From NCBI RefSeq assembly GCF_013201895.1, contig NZ_CP053841.1, positions 682,001 through 746,000 of the forward strand: 64,000 nt of DNA. The letters are read 5' to 3'. Source of the DNA: Campylobacter blaseri. Lineage in GTDB: Bacteria; Campylobacterota; Campylobacteria; Campylobacterales; Campylobacteraceae. Positions 27,371-36,341 of the stretch are shown here, one piece after another (positions within the stretch are counted from its first letter, which is position 1; every line of letters begins with the position of its first letter). The position numbers were made by a program, and so were the translations under genes. The notes under the pieces were generated by a model that saw nothing but the letters and a program-made list of their open reading frames with translations, was not told the origin of the DNA and did no database searches.

Positions 27371-28552
27371 ATGAACAAACAATATAAAATAACAATAGCA
27401 GGAACAGGCTATGTGGGCTTGTCAAATAGTATGCTTTTATCAAGATATAATAAAGTAATTGCTTTAGACATAGTCCCACAAAAAATAGAACTCTTAAATA
27501 AAAAAATATCTCCGATAGAAGATAAAGAAATCTCAGAGTATCTTTTAAGAGATGATATAGATTTTAAAGCAACTTTAGACAAAAAAGAGGCTTATATGGA
27601 TGCTGATTATATTATAATAGCCACACCAACTGATTATGACCCTAAAACAAACTATTTTAATACAAAATCAGTTGAATCTGTAATTACGGATATTTTAGAG
27701 ATAAATAAAAAAGCAACCATAGTTATAAAGTCAACTGTTCCTGTTGGATATACAAAAGAGATAAATAAAAAGTTTAATGTGGATAATATTATTTTTTCTC
27801 CTGAGTTTTTAAGAGAAGGTAAAGCACTATATGATAACTTATATCCAAGTAGAATAATAGTTGGTGAAAGAAGTAAAAGAGCTGAGATATTTGCAAGTTT
27901 ACTGGCACAAGGTGCTATAAAAGAAAATATAGACATTCTTTTTACAGACTCTACTGAAGCAGAAGCAATAAAGCTTTTTTCAAATACTTATCTTGCTATG
28001 AGAGTAGCTTATTTTAATGAGTTAGATTCTTATGCACAAGTTTATAGCCTAGATACAAAACAAATAATAGAAGGTGTGTGTTTAGATCCAAGAATAGGAA
28101 ATCATTACAATAATCCAAGCTTTGGTTATGGAGGATATTGTCTTCCTAAAGACACTAAACAACTTTTAGCAAATTATCAAAATGTTCCTTCAAATATGAT
28201 AGAAGCTATAGTAAATGCAAATAGAACTAGAAAGGATTTTATAGCTGAGGATATATTATCAAAAAATCCTAAAATTATTGGAGTTTATAGACTTACTATG
28301 AAAAGTGGTTCAGATAATTTTAGAAGTTCTGCAATACAAGGTATAATGAAAAGAATAAAAGCAAAAGGTGTTGAAGTTATAGTATATGAACCAAATTTAA
28401 ATGAAGATCTATTTTTTAATTCAAAAGTTATCAAAGATTTAGATGAGTTTAAAAAGATTTCTGATATTATAGTTACTAATAGAATGGAAAATACACTAAG
28501 TGGTGTAAAAGATAAAATATACACAAGAGATGTGTTTAATAGTGATAGTTAA
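27371..28552 (+). CDS. ugd: UDP-glucose 6-dehydrogenase Ugd
   Basis: NAD-dependent four-electron oxidation of UDP-glucose to UDP-glucuronate. 393 residues of the short Ugd class: [68 protein letters not shown], the catalytic cysteine in [19 protein letters not shown] (about 255), and the C-terminal [16 protein letters not shown]. It is distinct from tviB in length and motifs, so the locus makes a second uronic acid. It has its own GAGGGTAAT ribosome site after 209 bases of decayed DNA. Confidence 0.93.
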   Translation: MNKQYKITIAGTGYVGLSNSMLLSRYNKVIALDIVPQKIELLNKKISPIEDKEISEYLLRDDIDFKATLDKKEAYMDADYIIIATPTDYDPKTNYFNTKSVESVITDILEINKKATIVIKSTVPVGYTKEINKKFNVDNIIFSPEFLREGKALYDNLYPSRIIVGERSKRAEIFASLLAQGAIKENIDILFTDSTEAEAIKLFSNTYLAMRVAYFNELDSYAQVYSLDTKQIIEGVCLDPRIGNHYNNPSFGYGGYCLPKDTKQLLANYQNVPSNMIEAIVNANRTRKDFIAEDILSKNPKIIGVYRLTMKSGSDNFRSSAIQGIMKRIKAKGVEVIVYEPNLNEDLFFNSKVIKDLDEFKKISDIIVTNRMENTLSGVKDKIYTRDVFNSDS

Positions 28553-28569
28553 ATTTAGGGAAATTTTTC

Positions 28570-29316
28570 ATGAATGATTTGGTTTCAATTATAACACCTT
28601 CTTATAAATCTAAAAAATTTATAGAAGAGACTATTAATTCAGTTTTAAGTCAAACTTATATAAATTGGGAAATGATTATAGTTGATGATTGTTCTCCGGA
28701 TGATTCCAATCATGTTATTGAATTTTATGTAAAAAAAGATAATCGTATAAATCTTATAAAACTAGATAAAAATAGTGGTCCAGCTATTGCGAGAAATAAA
28801 GGAATAGAAGTTGCTAAAGGTAGATATATAGCATTTTTAGACTCGGATGATTTATGGCTTCCTCAAAAATTAGAAAGACAAATAAACTTTATGAAAGAAA
28901 ATGGTTTAGCTTTTACATATTCATCATATTATATAATAAGTGAAGATGGAAAAAATATAGGAGAATTTAAAACAAAAGAATATATTAATTATAATACTAT
29001 GCTAAAAACTTGCAGTGTTGGGTGTTTAACTGCTATATATGATATAGAAAAAATAGGTAAAATTTTTATGCCTTTAATCCCTAAAGGGCAAGATTATGCA
29101 ACTTGGTTAAAAATTTTTAAAAAAATAAAATATTCTAAAGGAATATTAGAACCATTAGCAATGTATAGGATAGTAGAAAATTCAGTTTCTTCAAATAAAA
29201 TTAGGGCGGCTAAACAACAGTGGAAAATATACAGGAAAGTGGAAAATTTAAATATCTTTAAAAGCTTATATTATTTTATTTTTTATGCGTATAATGGTGT
29301 AAAAAAATATAAATAA
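28570..29316 (+). CDS. Glycosyltransferase family 2 (TuaG-like)
   Basis: 248 residues, a single GT-A domain. LVSIITPSYKSKKFIEETIN, the UDP-binding IIVDDCSPDDS, GPAIARNKGIEVAKGRYIAF and the metal motif LDSDDLW are all present. The second half (YSSYYIISEDGKNIG; IPKGQDYATWLKIFKKIKY) matches the size and pattern of TuaG-type transferases that add uronic acid or hexose residues. No membrane segment. It lies 17 bases after ugd and is convergent with the initiating transferase, with a 35-base gap. Donor unknown; the ugd product is one candidate by position. Confidence 0.9.
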   Translation: MNDLVSIITPSYKSKKFIEETINSVLSQTYINWEMIIVDDCSPDDSNHVIEFYVKKDNRINLIKLDKNSGPAIARNKGIEVAKGRYIAFLDSDDLWLPQKLERQINFMKENGLAFTYSSYYIISEDGKNIGEFKTKEYINYNTMLKTCSVGCLTAIYDIEKIGKIFMPLIPKGQDYATWLKIFKKIKYSKGILEPLAMYRIVENSVSSNKIRAAKQQWKIYRKVENLNIFKSLYYFIFYAYNGVKKYK

Positions 29317-29351
29317 AAAAATATAAAGAGATTTGTAATATTCTTTGATTG

Positions 29352-30281
29352 CTAAATTCCTTTTTTACTTAAAACAACTAAAATTGTTTTATATATTATT
29401 TTTAATTCAAGTAAGATGTTCCAATGCTTTATATAGTATAAATCATACATTAGTTTTTGTTTTGTATCTTCTATATTTTTTCCATATGGATATTTTACTT
29501 GTGCCCAGCCTGTAATTCCTGGTTTTACAAGATGTCTTTCATGGTAGTAGGGTATCTCTTTTTCATATTTTTCTACTAAGATATTCCATTCAGCCCTAGG
29601 TCCTATAAAATGCATATCGCCTTTTAAAACATTTATTAGTTGTGGTAGTTCATCAATCCTAGTTTTTCTCATAGTTTGACCCCATGGAAAAATTCTTGAG
29701 TCGTTTTCTCTAGTATATGGGTCATGATGTGAATTTATATCCATAGAGCGAAATTTGTAGCATCTAAAAAGCTCTCCATTCCTACCAACTCTTAATTGTT
29801 TAAACATACTAGTGCCAGGGGATTCTTCTTTTATCTTTTTTCTTGCATAAAGCATTATAGGCCAAGAGAGCAAAGCCAAACAAAAAACTCCAATATAGTC
29901 TACAGCTCTTTTTAAGATATACTCAAAAATATTATATGGCTTCATATCCTCTAGATAGTCTAACTCAGTATGGCTATCTGGTATATAGCATTTAAATAGA
30001 TATTTTTCCATAAAGTGTTCAATGGTTATGATTTTTAATTTTTTATCTGGTTTTAGTTTCTGTTTGGTTAGGTATTGTATGATTTTATCTCCAACTTTAG
30101 CTTTTGTGTTAAGCACAAGTAGTGTTTTTTTGCTATTTTGTATCTTGCTGTCTAGTTCAGCTAAAACTTCATTTTCATCTCTATCTGTATATTTAATGAT
30201 AGTAATTTCTTTAAATTTTTTATTTAATTTATCTATTTCAAATTTATGAAATTTATACTTTCTACCTAAAAAAACCATCAA
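29352..30281 (-). CDS. Initiating undecaprenyl-phosphate sugar-phosphate transferase
   Basis: 309 residues. The C-terminal half (from about 117) is the bacterial sugar transferase domain: one hydrophobic re-entrant helix (VDYIGVFCLALLSWPIMLYA), RVGRNGELFRCYKFRSMD, RIDELPQLINVLKGDMHFIG followed by PRAEW, and HLVKPGITGWAQVKYPYG. It transfers a sugar-1-phosphate to undecaprenyl phosphate and so starts the repeat unit. The N-terminal 116 residues are soluble and look like a small alpha/beta domain (KTLLVLNTKAKVGDKIIQYL); the four N-terminal membrane helices of WbaP/WcaJ are absent. AAGGG precedes the first of two ATGs. It is on the strand opposite to the locus, so it has separate transcription. 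Confidence 0.9.
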   Translation of the reverse strand: MMVFLGRKYKFHKFEIDKLNKKFKEITIIKYTDRDENEVLAELDSKIQNSKKTLLVLNTKAKVGDKIIQYLTKQKLKPDKKLKIITIEHFMEKYLFKCYIPDSHTELDYLEDMKPYNIFEYILKRAVDYIGVFCLALLSWPIMLYARKKIKEESPGTSMFKQLRVGRNGELFRCYKFRSMDINSHHDPYTRENDSRIFPWGQTMRKTRIDELPQLINVLKGDMHFIGPRAEWNILVEKYEKEIPYYHERHLVKPGITGWAQVKYPYGKNIEDTKQKLMYDLYYIKHWNILLELKIIYKTILVVLSKKGI

Positions 30282-30298
30282 TAACCCTTAAATTTTAT

Positions 30299-30336
30299 CT
30301 ATAAAAAAAGAACAAATTTATATTCTTTTTTTATAG
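30299..30336 (-). terminator. Terminator after the SYLF gene
   Basis: A perfect 14-bp stem (CTATAAAAAAAGAA at 30299-30312, TTCTTTTTTTATAG at 30323-30336) with a 10-base loop, 9 bases past the SYLF stop and 18 bases before the sugar transferase start. The arm is itself T-rich on the minus strand. Confidence 0.65.
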
Positions 30337-30344
30337 AAATTAAT

Positions 30345-31034
30345 TCATTTTATGTTACAAGTTCCGTAAATTCTCTCTTTGCCTAGATTTTTAGATAGAC
30401 TAGATTTTAATACTCTAGTGTATTTTGAGTCTTTTGGTGAACCATTTAAAATATCATCATATGTAAAAATTCTATCATAATAATCGTTTGTAGCTTGATC
30501 ATCTATTGTTAATCTACCAAAGTCAATACTTGCACCTATATAAATTCCAGTAACTTCCCCAGGTCTTACCATCCAAGCTGAAACTTCTGGTAAATCAGTT
30601 GCTACCCCAGCACTTTTTCCTTCAACAAAGCTAACACCAGCATTAAGTTCTAAAGTGTCTTGGCCATTGAAAAGATCTCTAAAAGATTTACTTGTTTGAA
30701 AAAGCATAACTATATCAGTTGATTGATACCCAGCTTGTAAGCCAGCTCCAAAACCTCTGTATCTTACCATTATAGGTGATGTCCAGTCGCCATTCTCATC
30801 TTTCATGGAAAATATACCATTTCCACTTTGCACAGACGCAATTAAGCCACTTTTTACAACATCTGTTAAAACAACAACTGCTTTTGCATTTTTAATGTAT
30901 TTTTCAGAAATTGTTTTGTTTGCTTCGCAACCAAAAGAGTTAATCACATTTGCTGCAGCATAAACTTGTTGATTTTGAAAAACATCTGCATTTGCGTATA
31001 AGCAAAAAAATAAGACTAGAAGTAGTTTTCTCAT
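30345..31034 (-). CDS. Lipid-binding SYLF-domain (Ysc84-like) secreted protein
   Basis: 229 residues. A Sec signal peptide (MRKLLLVLFFCLYANA) is followed by a SYLF/Ysc84 domain: AKAVVVLTDVVKSGLIASVQ, RYRGFGAGLQAGYQSTDIVM and VSFVEGKSAGVATD. SYLF domains bind phosphoinositides in eukaryotes; bacterial members are periplasmic and of unknown role. No lipobox is seen. It has its own promoter and terminator, so it is a single-gene unit at the right edge of the polysaccharide locus. Confidence 0.88.
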   Translation of the reverse strand: MRKLLLVLFFCLYANADVFQNQQVYAAANVINSFGCEANKTISEKYIKNAKAVVVLTDVVKSGLIASVQSGNGIFSMKDENGDWTSPIMVRYRGFGAGLQAGYQSTDIVMLFQTSKSFRDLFNGQDTLELNAGVSFVEGKSAGVATDLPEVSAWMVRPGEVTGIYIGASIDFGRLTIDDQATNDYYDRIFTYDDILNGSPKDSKYTRVLKSSLSKNLGKERIYGTCNIK

Positions 31035-31066
31035 ACTTTACCCTTTATAAATATAATTTTGATAAT

Positions 31067-31072
31067 ATTATA
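31067..31072 (-). promoter_or_regulatory. -10 box for the SYLF gene
   Basis: TATAAT on the minus strand, 33 bases before the ATG. The divergent M23 gene starts about 70 bases away, so this short gap holds both promoters. Confidence 0.4.
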
Positions 31073-31143
31073 ACAATAAAATTTGATTTTAGTATTAAAT
31101 TTAGGTTAAAATCTTTATAAAAACTTAAAAATTTAGGAAAAAC

Positions 31144-31956
31144 ATGAAAAAACTTTTAATTTTGCTAGTTTTTCTCACTAGTCTGGTATCAAATGAAATT
31201 ATAAACGGGGAAACTCAGGTCTTAAAAATTGATAAAAATAGTGTTGGCAAACTTTATGTAAATGGTAAAAAAGAGCTATGGATAACTAATCCTATAAACG
31301 AAGATGAAAAAATAGCTTTAGTCTCAGCAAACTATAGAGCAAAAAATGATATTGTTGTGAAACATTTTATAAATGGCAATGAACAAGTGATTGAATTTAA
31401 ACTAATTAAAGGAAAATACAAGCAGGAGACTTTAAAAGTTAGCAATAGCAAAGTTAGCCCACCAAAAGAGGTTTTAAAAAGGATAAAAAAAGAAAGAGAT
31501 GAGGCTTATGCAATATATGCTTTAAGGAGTGATGAGTTTTTATTTGATTCTAAATTTATATATCCAATGGATAGTCAAATCACATCAGACTATGGAAATG
31601 CTAGGGTTTTTAATGGAAGTTTGAAAAGCTACCACTCTGGAACAGATTTTAGAGCAGCTGAGGGAACTAAGATAAAAGCTAGCAATGATGGGGTTGTAAA
31701 AATTGCAAAAGATAGATATTATGCTGGAGGTTCTGTGGTAATTGACCATGGAGGCGGAGTTTATTCGCAATATTATCATATGAGTAAAATTTACGTTAAA
31801 GTTGGACAAAGTGTTAAAAGAGGTGAAATTTTAGGACTTAGTGGCTCAACTGGTAGAGTTACTGGACCGCACTTACACTTTGGTATGGTTGTAAATGGAA
31901 ATAATGTAAATCCACTAAAGTTTATAGATGTTATAAACTACGCTTTATTTGGTTAA
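31144..31956 (+). CDS. M23-family metallopeptidase (peptidoglycan endopeptidase)
   Basis: 270 residues with signal peptide (MKKLLILLVFLTSLVS). The C-terminal LytM domain (about 140-265) has the zinc motifs H-x3-D (SYHSGTDFRAAEGT) and H-x-H (GPHLHFGMVVNG), plus VVIDHGGGVYSQYYHMSKI and LGLSGSTGRVTG. It cleaves peptide cross-links in the periplasm. In helical Campylobacterota such enzymes shape the cell, but this one is shorter than the Csd/Pgp3 type and cannot be equated with them. ATG 31958 of the next gene follows directly. Confidence 0.92.
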   Translation: MKKLLILLVFLTSLVSNEIINGETQVLKIDKNSVGKLYVNGKKELWITNPINEDEKIALVSANYRAKNDIVVKHFINGNEQVIEFKLIKGKYKQETLKVSNSKVSPPKEVLKRIKKERDEAYAIYALRSDEFLFDSKFIYPMDSQITSDYGNARVFNGSLKSYHSGTDFRAAEGTKIKASNDGVVKIAKDRYYAGGSVVIDHGGGVYSQYYHMSKIYVKVGQSVKRGEILGLSGSTGRVTGPHLHFGMVVNGNNVNPLKFIDVINYALFG

Positions 31957-31957
31957 A

Positions 31958-32965
31958 ATGAAAAATAGCTCCAAAAATCCACTAAAATTTAGTGATTTTT
32001 TTAACTCTTGGCTAAATGAACACTATTATAAACAAGGTATATATATAGGAAAAAAAGGTGATTTTTATACCTCTGTAAGTGTTGGCTCTTTGTTTGGAAT
32101 TTGCATAGCTAAAAAGATTTTATCTTTAAAAGATAAATTTGATGGCAAAATTTCTATAGTTGAAATAGGTGCAAATGAGGGTTATCTTTTAGCCGATATA
32201 GTTCAAGGAATTTATACATTTAATAGTGATGCCTTAAATGATTTTGAGTTTTGTATCATTGAACCACACGAAATTTTAAGAAAAAAACAGCTACAAACTT
32301 TTAAAGAAAAATTTGGAGATGAGATAGAAATAAGGCATTTTTCTATTTTGGATGAAGCTAAATTTAATGAGGCTATTTTTATATCAAATGAACTATTTGA
32401 CACTTTTAGTTGCGAGGTTGTTGATAGAGATAAAATGCTTTTTATAGACAATTTCATACCAAAGTTTGAAAAAATAGACAATAAAACCAAAGAGTTAGCA
32501 AAAAAATATAAAATTACAAAAGGAGAAATTCCAATAAATTTAGATATCTTTTTAAAAGATATCTATAACTCTTGTTCTAAATTTAGTTTTATTACATTTG
32601 ATTATGGAGACATAAAAGCAAAAGGAGATTTTAGTTTGAGAGTTTATAAAAATCACAAAGTTTATAATTTTTTTGAAATAGAGAATTTAGAGAATTTTTA
32701 TGGAAAAAGTGATATAACTTATGATTTGAATTTTGGTATTTTAAAAAATGAGTTTTTAAAATTTAAAGATGTAAAATTTGAAAACTATTCATCGCAGCAA
32801 AAAGCACTGCTTGATTTTGGTGCTGTAGATATTTTAGATATTTTACTTAAAAAAGGTGGAGAAATAGCATATAAAAATGGAGCTAGTCAGTTAAAAAGAC
32901 TAATTTATCCAGAGGAATTAGGCACAAGATTTAAGATGATGGAATTTAGTAAAGGGCTGAAATGA
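31958..32965 (+). CDS. MidA/NDUFAF7-like SAM-dependent methyltransferase
   Basis: 335 residues of the COG1565 type: a short N-terminal part (DFFNSWLNEHYYKQGIYIGK, then GDFYTSVSVGSLFG), the SAM loop IVEIGANEGYLLADIVQ, IFISNELFDTFSCEVV and the later FITFDYGDI. In mitochondria the family methylates an arginine in complex I; bacterial targets are unknown. ATG 31958 is chosen over TTG 31949, which would overlap the peptidase stop. The gene shares ATGA with the next. Confidence 0.82.
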   Translation: MKNSSKNPLKFSDFFNSWLNEHYYKQGIYIGKKGDFYTSVSVGSLFGICIAKKILSLKDKFDGKISIVEIGANEGYLLADIVQGIYTFNSDALNDFEFCIIEPHEILRKKQLQTFKEKFGDEIEIRHFSILDEAKFNEAIFISNELFDTFSCEVVDRDKMLFIDNFIPKFEKIDNKTKELAKKYKITKGEIPINLDIFLKDIYNSCSKFSFITFDYGDIKAKGDFSLRVYKNHKVYNFFEIENLENFYGKSDITYDLNFGILKNEFLKFKDVKFENYSSQQKALLDFGAVDILDILLKKGGEIAYKNGASQLKRLIYPEELGTRFKMMEFSKGLK

Positions 32966-33297
32966 AAATAGCAGTTGAGTGTGAATGTATAATTATGCAA
33001 AAAACATTGGAGATATTTTTGAAGGATTTTTTAGTAAATCATGAAAATGCCGATTTTATAGTAAGTGATATTAAAAAGAATTTGTCTAAAGATACTTTTT
33101 TGATCTCAAACGATTCTCCTTATATGAATTTACCTTTTAATAAAAATCAACTTATAGTTGCGCTTGAAGAGTATAATTTTATGTTAAATTATAAGAAAGA
33201 GGAAGTTATGAGAGGCAATATAGAGGATAAAATTTCAACTCTTTGTGATGAGTTTAAAAAAAGCTTAATTAAAATAGTAAAAGAACATTATGAATAA
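32962..33297 (+). CDS. Conserved-looking small protein of unknown function
   Basis: 111 residues, soluble, no signal or membrane segment. An N-terminal part (MKIAVECECIIMQKTLEIFL) is followed by a segment with FLISNDSPYMNLPFNKNQLI and a lysine-rich helical tail (STLCDEFKKSLIKIVKEHYE). It overlaps the MidA-like gene by ATGA and rsmD by 8 bases, so it is a genuine part of the operon. I recognise no family. The tight link to rsmD hints at a role in RNA or translation, by position only. Confidence 0.75.
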   Translation: MKIAVECECIIMQKTLEIFLKDFLVNHENADFIVSDIKKNLSKDTFLISNDSPYMNLPFNKNQLIVALEEYNFMLNYKKEEVMRGNIEDKISTLCDEFKKSLIKIVKEHYE

Positions 33298-33862
33298 ACT
33301 ATATATAACTATAAACAGCGGAAAGTTTAAAGGTAAAAAGCTAGTTCTTCCAAGTATGGAAACTACAAGAAGCACAAAGTCTATTGTAAAAGGTTCATTT
33401 TTTGATACTTTTCGTTATGAGATAAGCGGCGCTATATTTATAGAGGTTTTTGGCGGTAGTGGAAGTATGGCAGCTGAAGCTTTAAGTAATGGTGCAAAAA
33501 AAGCTTATGCTATAGAAAAAGATTTTAATGCATTTAAGATATTAAAAGAAAATTTCAAAAATCTAGATAAAAATTTGTTAGCTATAAATGCAGACAGTTT
33601 TGTAAAAATTCATGAAATTATAAAAAATATAGACGAAAAAATTATAATTTATATAGATCCACCATTTAGCATAAGAGATGGAAAAGAGCAAATTTATGAA
33701 ATGACTATAAAAATGATAGAAAAGTTTTCCAATCAAAATATATTTTTAATAGCTATAGAACATATTAGCAGTGTTGAGTTTAAACTCAAAATAGGACAAT
33801 TTAAAAAGATAAAAAGTAAAAAATTTGGACTAACTACATTGAGTTATTATGAAAAATCTTAA
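33290..33862 (+). CDS. rsmD: RsmD-family 16S rRNA (guanine-N2) methyltransferase
   Basis: 190 residues, compact for the family. Visible are INSGKFKGKKLVLPS near the N-terminus, TRSTKSIVKGSFFDT, the SAM motif IFIEVFGGSGSMAAEALSNG, and the catalytic loop IIYIDPPFSI (the usual DPPY has F here, which many RsmD relatives tolerate). It methylates G966-type guanosine in 16S rRNA. It overlaps its neighbours on both sides (8 and 14 bases). Confidence 0.9.
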   Translation: MNKLYITINSGKFKGKKLVLPSMETTRSTKSIVKGSFFDTFRYEISGAIFIEVFGGSGSMAAEALSNGAKKAYAIEKDFNAFKILKENFKNLDKNLLAINADSFVKIHEIIKNIDEKIIIYIDPPFSIRDGKEQIYEMTIKMIEKFSNQNIFLIAIEHISSVEFKLKIGQFKKIKSKKFGLTTLSYYEKS

Positions 33863-34622
33863 GCAAATTTTAAACTATCACGCAGACATTAAAAATTGCC
33901 CACAAAATCTTTTTAATTCTGCTGACCCTTTACAAGTTGCAACTAAGTTTAAAGAGCCAAACATAGCTTTAATTTGTGCTTTGTTTGCATATGGAAATGC
34001 AAATTTGATAGTAAAGTTTTTAAACTCTTTAAATTATGAGCTTTTAGATGAGAGCGATGAAGAGATAAGGCGATTTTACAGGACTTTTAAATATAGATTT
34101 CAAAGCATTGAAGATGTGGCTGAAATTTTTATAACCATTAAAAGACTTAAAAATGACGAAAGCATTGAAGAACTAATAAAAAAGGGCTTTTTAAAAGATG
34201 AAACTATGATAAGTGGTATATCAAATTTAATTACAAAAATATATAGTTTAAATTCATATAGAAGTCAAGGTTATGAGTTTTTCTTCGGACAACCTGTAGT
34301 AAAATCTCCAAAATCACCCTACAAAAGATATAATATGTATCTTAGGTGGATGGTAAGAGATAGTGATATTGACCTAGGACTTTTTAAAAGTTTGGATAAA
34401 AAAGATTTGTTGATTCCACTTGATGTTCACACTCATAGAGTCTCACAAAGGCTAGGGCTAATAGATAGAAAAAGTTATGATTTTAAATCGGTAGAACTTT
34501 TAACAAATAAACTAAGAGAATTTGACAAAAATGACCCAACTAAGTATGACTTCGCACTATATAGACTTGGTCAAAGTGGCGAAATAGATGAACTTTTAAA
34601 GGAAAATAAAAATGGAATTTGA
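33849..34622 (+). CDS. TIGR02757/DUF2400 family protein
   Basis: 257 residues. Family hallmarks: an N-terminal LNYHADIKNCPQNLFNSADP, VATKFKEPNIALICALFAYG, RYNMYLRWMVRDSDIDLGLF and LIPLDVHTHRVSQRLGLIDR. The C-terminal half has a helix-hairpin-helix DNA-glycosylase-like look in other members. Its function is unknown. It overlaps rsmD and the next gene, so the operon continues. Confidence 0.88.
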   Translation: MKNLKQILNYHADIKNCPQNLFNSADPLQVATKFKEPNIALICALFAYGNANLIVKFLNSLNYELLDESDEEIRRFYRTFKYRFQSIEDVAEIFITIKRLKNDESIEELIKKGFLKDETMISGISNLITKIYSLNSYRSQGYEFFFGQPVVKSPKSPYKRYNMYLRWMVRDSDIDLGLFKSLDKKDLLIPLDVHTHRVSQRLGLIDRKSYDFKSVELLTNKLREFDKNDPTKYDFALYRLGQSGEIDELLKENKNGI

Positions 34623-35367
34623 AATTTGGCAATTTGCAGTTTTTTTTATTGTGGCTTTTATAGGCGGTTTTATAGATGCTATTGCAGGTGGCGGGGGACT
34701 TATATGTCTGCCTATTTTAATGATGATGGGAGTTCCTGCTCACACTGCACTTGCAACAAATAAACTTCAAGGAAGTTTTGGAACCCTTTCTGCAACCATA
34801 AATTTTGCATTAAAAGGTTATATTGACTTTAAAGAGATATTTTCAGGGATAGTTTTTACTTTTATTGGAGCTTGTTTAGGCACAACTTTGATTTTATTTT
34901 TAGATGCTAGTTTTTTAAACTACTTAATTCCAATTTTGCTTTTTATAATATTTGTTTATACTATATTTTCTCCAAATTTAGGAGAGATTGAAAAAGAGGC
35001 TAAAATGAATGCAAAGCTTTTTTACATAGTTTTTGGTCTAATTCTAGGCTTTTATGATGGATTTTTTGGTCCTGGAACTGGCTCGTTTTGGATGTTTGTG
35101 TTTATTGGACTAATGGGATTTGCTATGAAAAAAGCGGTTGCATGCACTAAAGTTTTAAATTTTACTTCAAATATAGTTTCTCTAGCTGTTTTTATAGTAG
35201 GTGGACACATTTTATGGGCTGTTGGCTTACTTATGGGGGTTGGGCAAATTTTAGGTGGATATGTTGGTTCAAATTTTGTAATTAACAAAGATGTGAAATA
35301 TATAAGAATTATATTTTTAACTATGGTTGGGCTTACTATTTTAAAATTGATTTATGATTTAATTTAA
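34612..35367 (+). CDS. TSUP-family (TauE/SafE) sulfite/organic anion permease
   Basis: 251 residues with 7-8 membrane helices. GGFIDAIAGGGGLICLPILM at the N-terminus is the family signature, repeated in degenerate form in the second half as FYDGFFGPGTGSFWMFVF. ALATNKLQGSFGTLSATINF also fits. It is of the YfcA group; substrates are small sulfur-containing or carboxylate anions, not predictable here. It overlaps the previous gene by 11 bases and ends the operon. Confidence 0.9.
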   Translation: MEFEIWQFAVFFIVAFIGGFIDAIAGGGGLICLPILMMMGVPAHTALATNKLQGSFGTLSATINFALKGYIDFKEIFSGIVFTFIGACLGTTLILFLDASFLNYLIPILLFIIFVYTIFSPNLGEIEKEAKMNAKLFYIVFGLILGFYDGFFGPGTGSFWMFVFIGLMGFAMKKAVACTKVLNFTSNIVSLAVFIVGGHILWAVGLLMGVGQILGGYVGSNFVINKDVKYIRIIFLTMVGLTILKLIYDLI

Positions 35368-35487
35368 CTACAATATTAATTTGTACTTTTTAACATTTTG
35401 AATGATTTTAAATCCAGTTATATATAGTTAATATTAAACTTAATAGTTTTTTAAAGCATTTTAAATAAAATTTAACCTATTTTAGTG

Positions 35488-35493
35488 TAGAAT
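35488..35493 (+). promoter_or_regulatory. -10 box for atpB
   Basis: GTGTAGAAT, with TAGAAT 31 bases before the ATG, in a 156-base AT-rich gap. The gatB promoter has the same TAGAAT box at the same distance. Confidence 0.45.
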
Positions 35494-35523
35494 ATTACAT
35501 TATTTTAATAGCGAGGTTTTTAT

Positions 35524-36207
35524 ATGTTAAAGGATATTTTTTTATTTGCTGGTAGTCTAATTAGCTATAACCATACGTTTATATACCTATTTCACCTATT
35601 TTTGTCAGTAGGTTTGATTGTTTGGATTGCTAGATCTGCTACAAAGTCAATTCAACTAGTTCCACACGGAACTCAAAATATTCTTGAGGCTTATTTGCAA
35701 GGCGTTTTAATTATAGGTAGAGATGCTATGGGAAGTATGGAGCTTTCAAGAAAATATCTACCACTTATTGCTACTTTAGGTTTTGTTATATTTACAGGCA
35801 ATGTTATGGGTATGATTCCAGGTTTTGAGTCAATTACCGCAAGCTTAAATCTTACTCTAGCTCTAACTTTATGTGTTATTATATATTATCATTATGAGGG
35901 TGTAAAAACACAAGGTGCGATTAATTATATCAAACACTTTGCTGGTCCGGTTGCATTTTTAGCACCTCTTATGTTTTTTATAGAGATAGTTTCGCACCTT
36001 TCAAGAGTTGTTTCTTTATCTTTCCGTCTTTTTGGAAATATTAAGGGTGATGATCTGTTTTTACTTGTTATGTTAACTTTAGCACCTTGGTTTGTTCCTA
36101 TGGTTCCATATGCCCTTTTAACTTTTATGGCACTACTACAAACTTTTATTTTCATGACATTAAGCTATGTTTATTTAGCTGGTGCTGTTGTTGTCGATGA
36201 GCATTAA
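35524..36207 (+). CDS. atpB: F0F1 ATP synthase subunit a
   Basis: Forms the proton half-channels next to the c-ring in the inner membrane. 227 residues with 5-6 helices; QNILEAYLQGVLIIGRDAMG, FTGNVMGMIPGFESITASLN and the essential arginine in LSFRLFGNIKGDDLFLLVM (about 165). It stands alone, as in Campylobacter and Helicobacter where atpB is apart from the main atp cluster. A strong hairpin follows the stop. Confidence 0.96.
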   Translation: MLKDIFLFAGSLISYNHTFIYLFHLFLSVGLIVWIARSATKSIQLVPHGTQNILEAYLQGVLIIGRDAMGSMELSRKYLPLIATLGFVIFTGNVMGMIPGFESITASLNLTLALTLCVIIYYHYEGVKTQGAINYIKHFAGPVAFLAPLMFFIEIVSHLSRVVSLSFRLFGNIKGDDLFLLVMLTLAPWFVPMVPYALLTFMALLQTFIFMTLSYVYLAGAVVVDEH

Positions 36208-36215
36208 TTCATATC

Positions 36216-36240
36216 TAGCTAGCTTGCTATAAGCTAGCTA
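36216..36240 (+). terminator. Terminator after atpB
   Basis: A 10-bp stem TAGCTAGCTT (36216-36225) and AAGCTAGCTA (36231-36240) with loop GCTAT, followed by TCTTTATTATATT. Confidence 0.65.
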
Positions 36241-36304
36241 TCTTTATTATATTAAATTTTTCATTTTCTACTATAGCTTTTACTAAAATTAAAACTTTTT
36301 ATTG

Positions 36305-36310
36305 TAGAAT
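36305..36310 (+). promoter_or_regulatory. -10 box for gatB-gpsA
   Basis: TATTGTAGAAT, with TAGAAT 31 bases before the gatB ATG. The ribosome site AAAGGA is at 36328-36333. Confidence 0.45.
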
Positions 36311-36341
36311 ATAAAATTAAGAATTTTAAAGGATAATATAT

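Noticed and set aside
12008-30281. Phase-variable poly-G tracts, which are common in Campylobacter glycan loci
   Set aside because: I found no run of more than five G or C in the locus; the only repeat with variation potential is the 12-bp unit in the polymerase gene.
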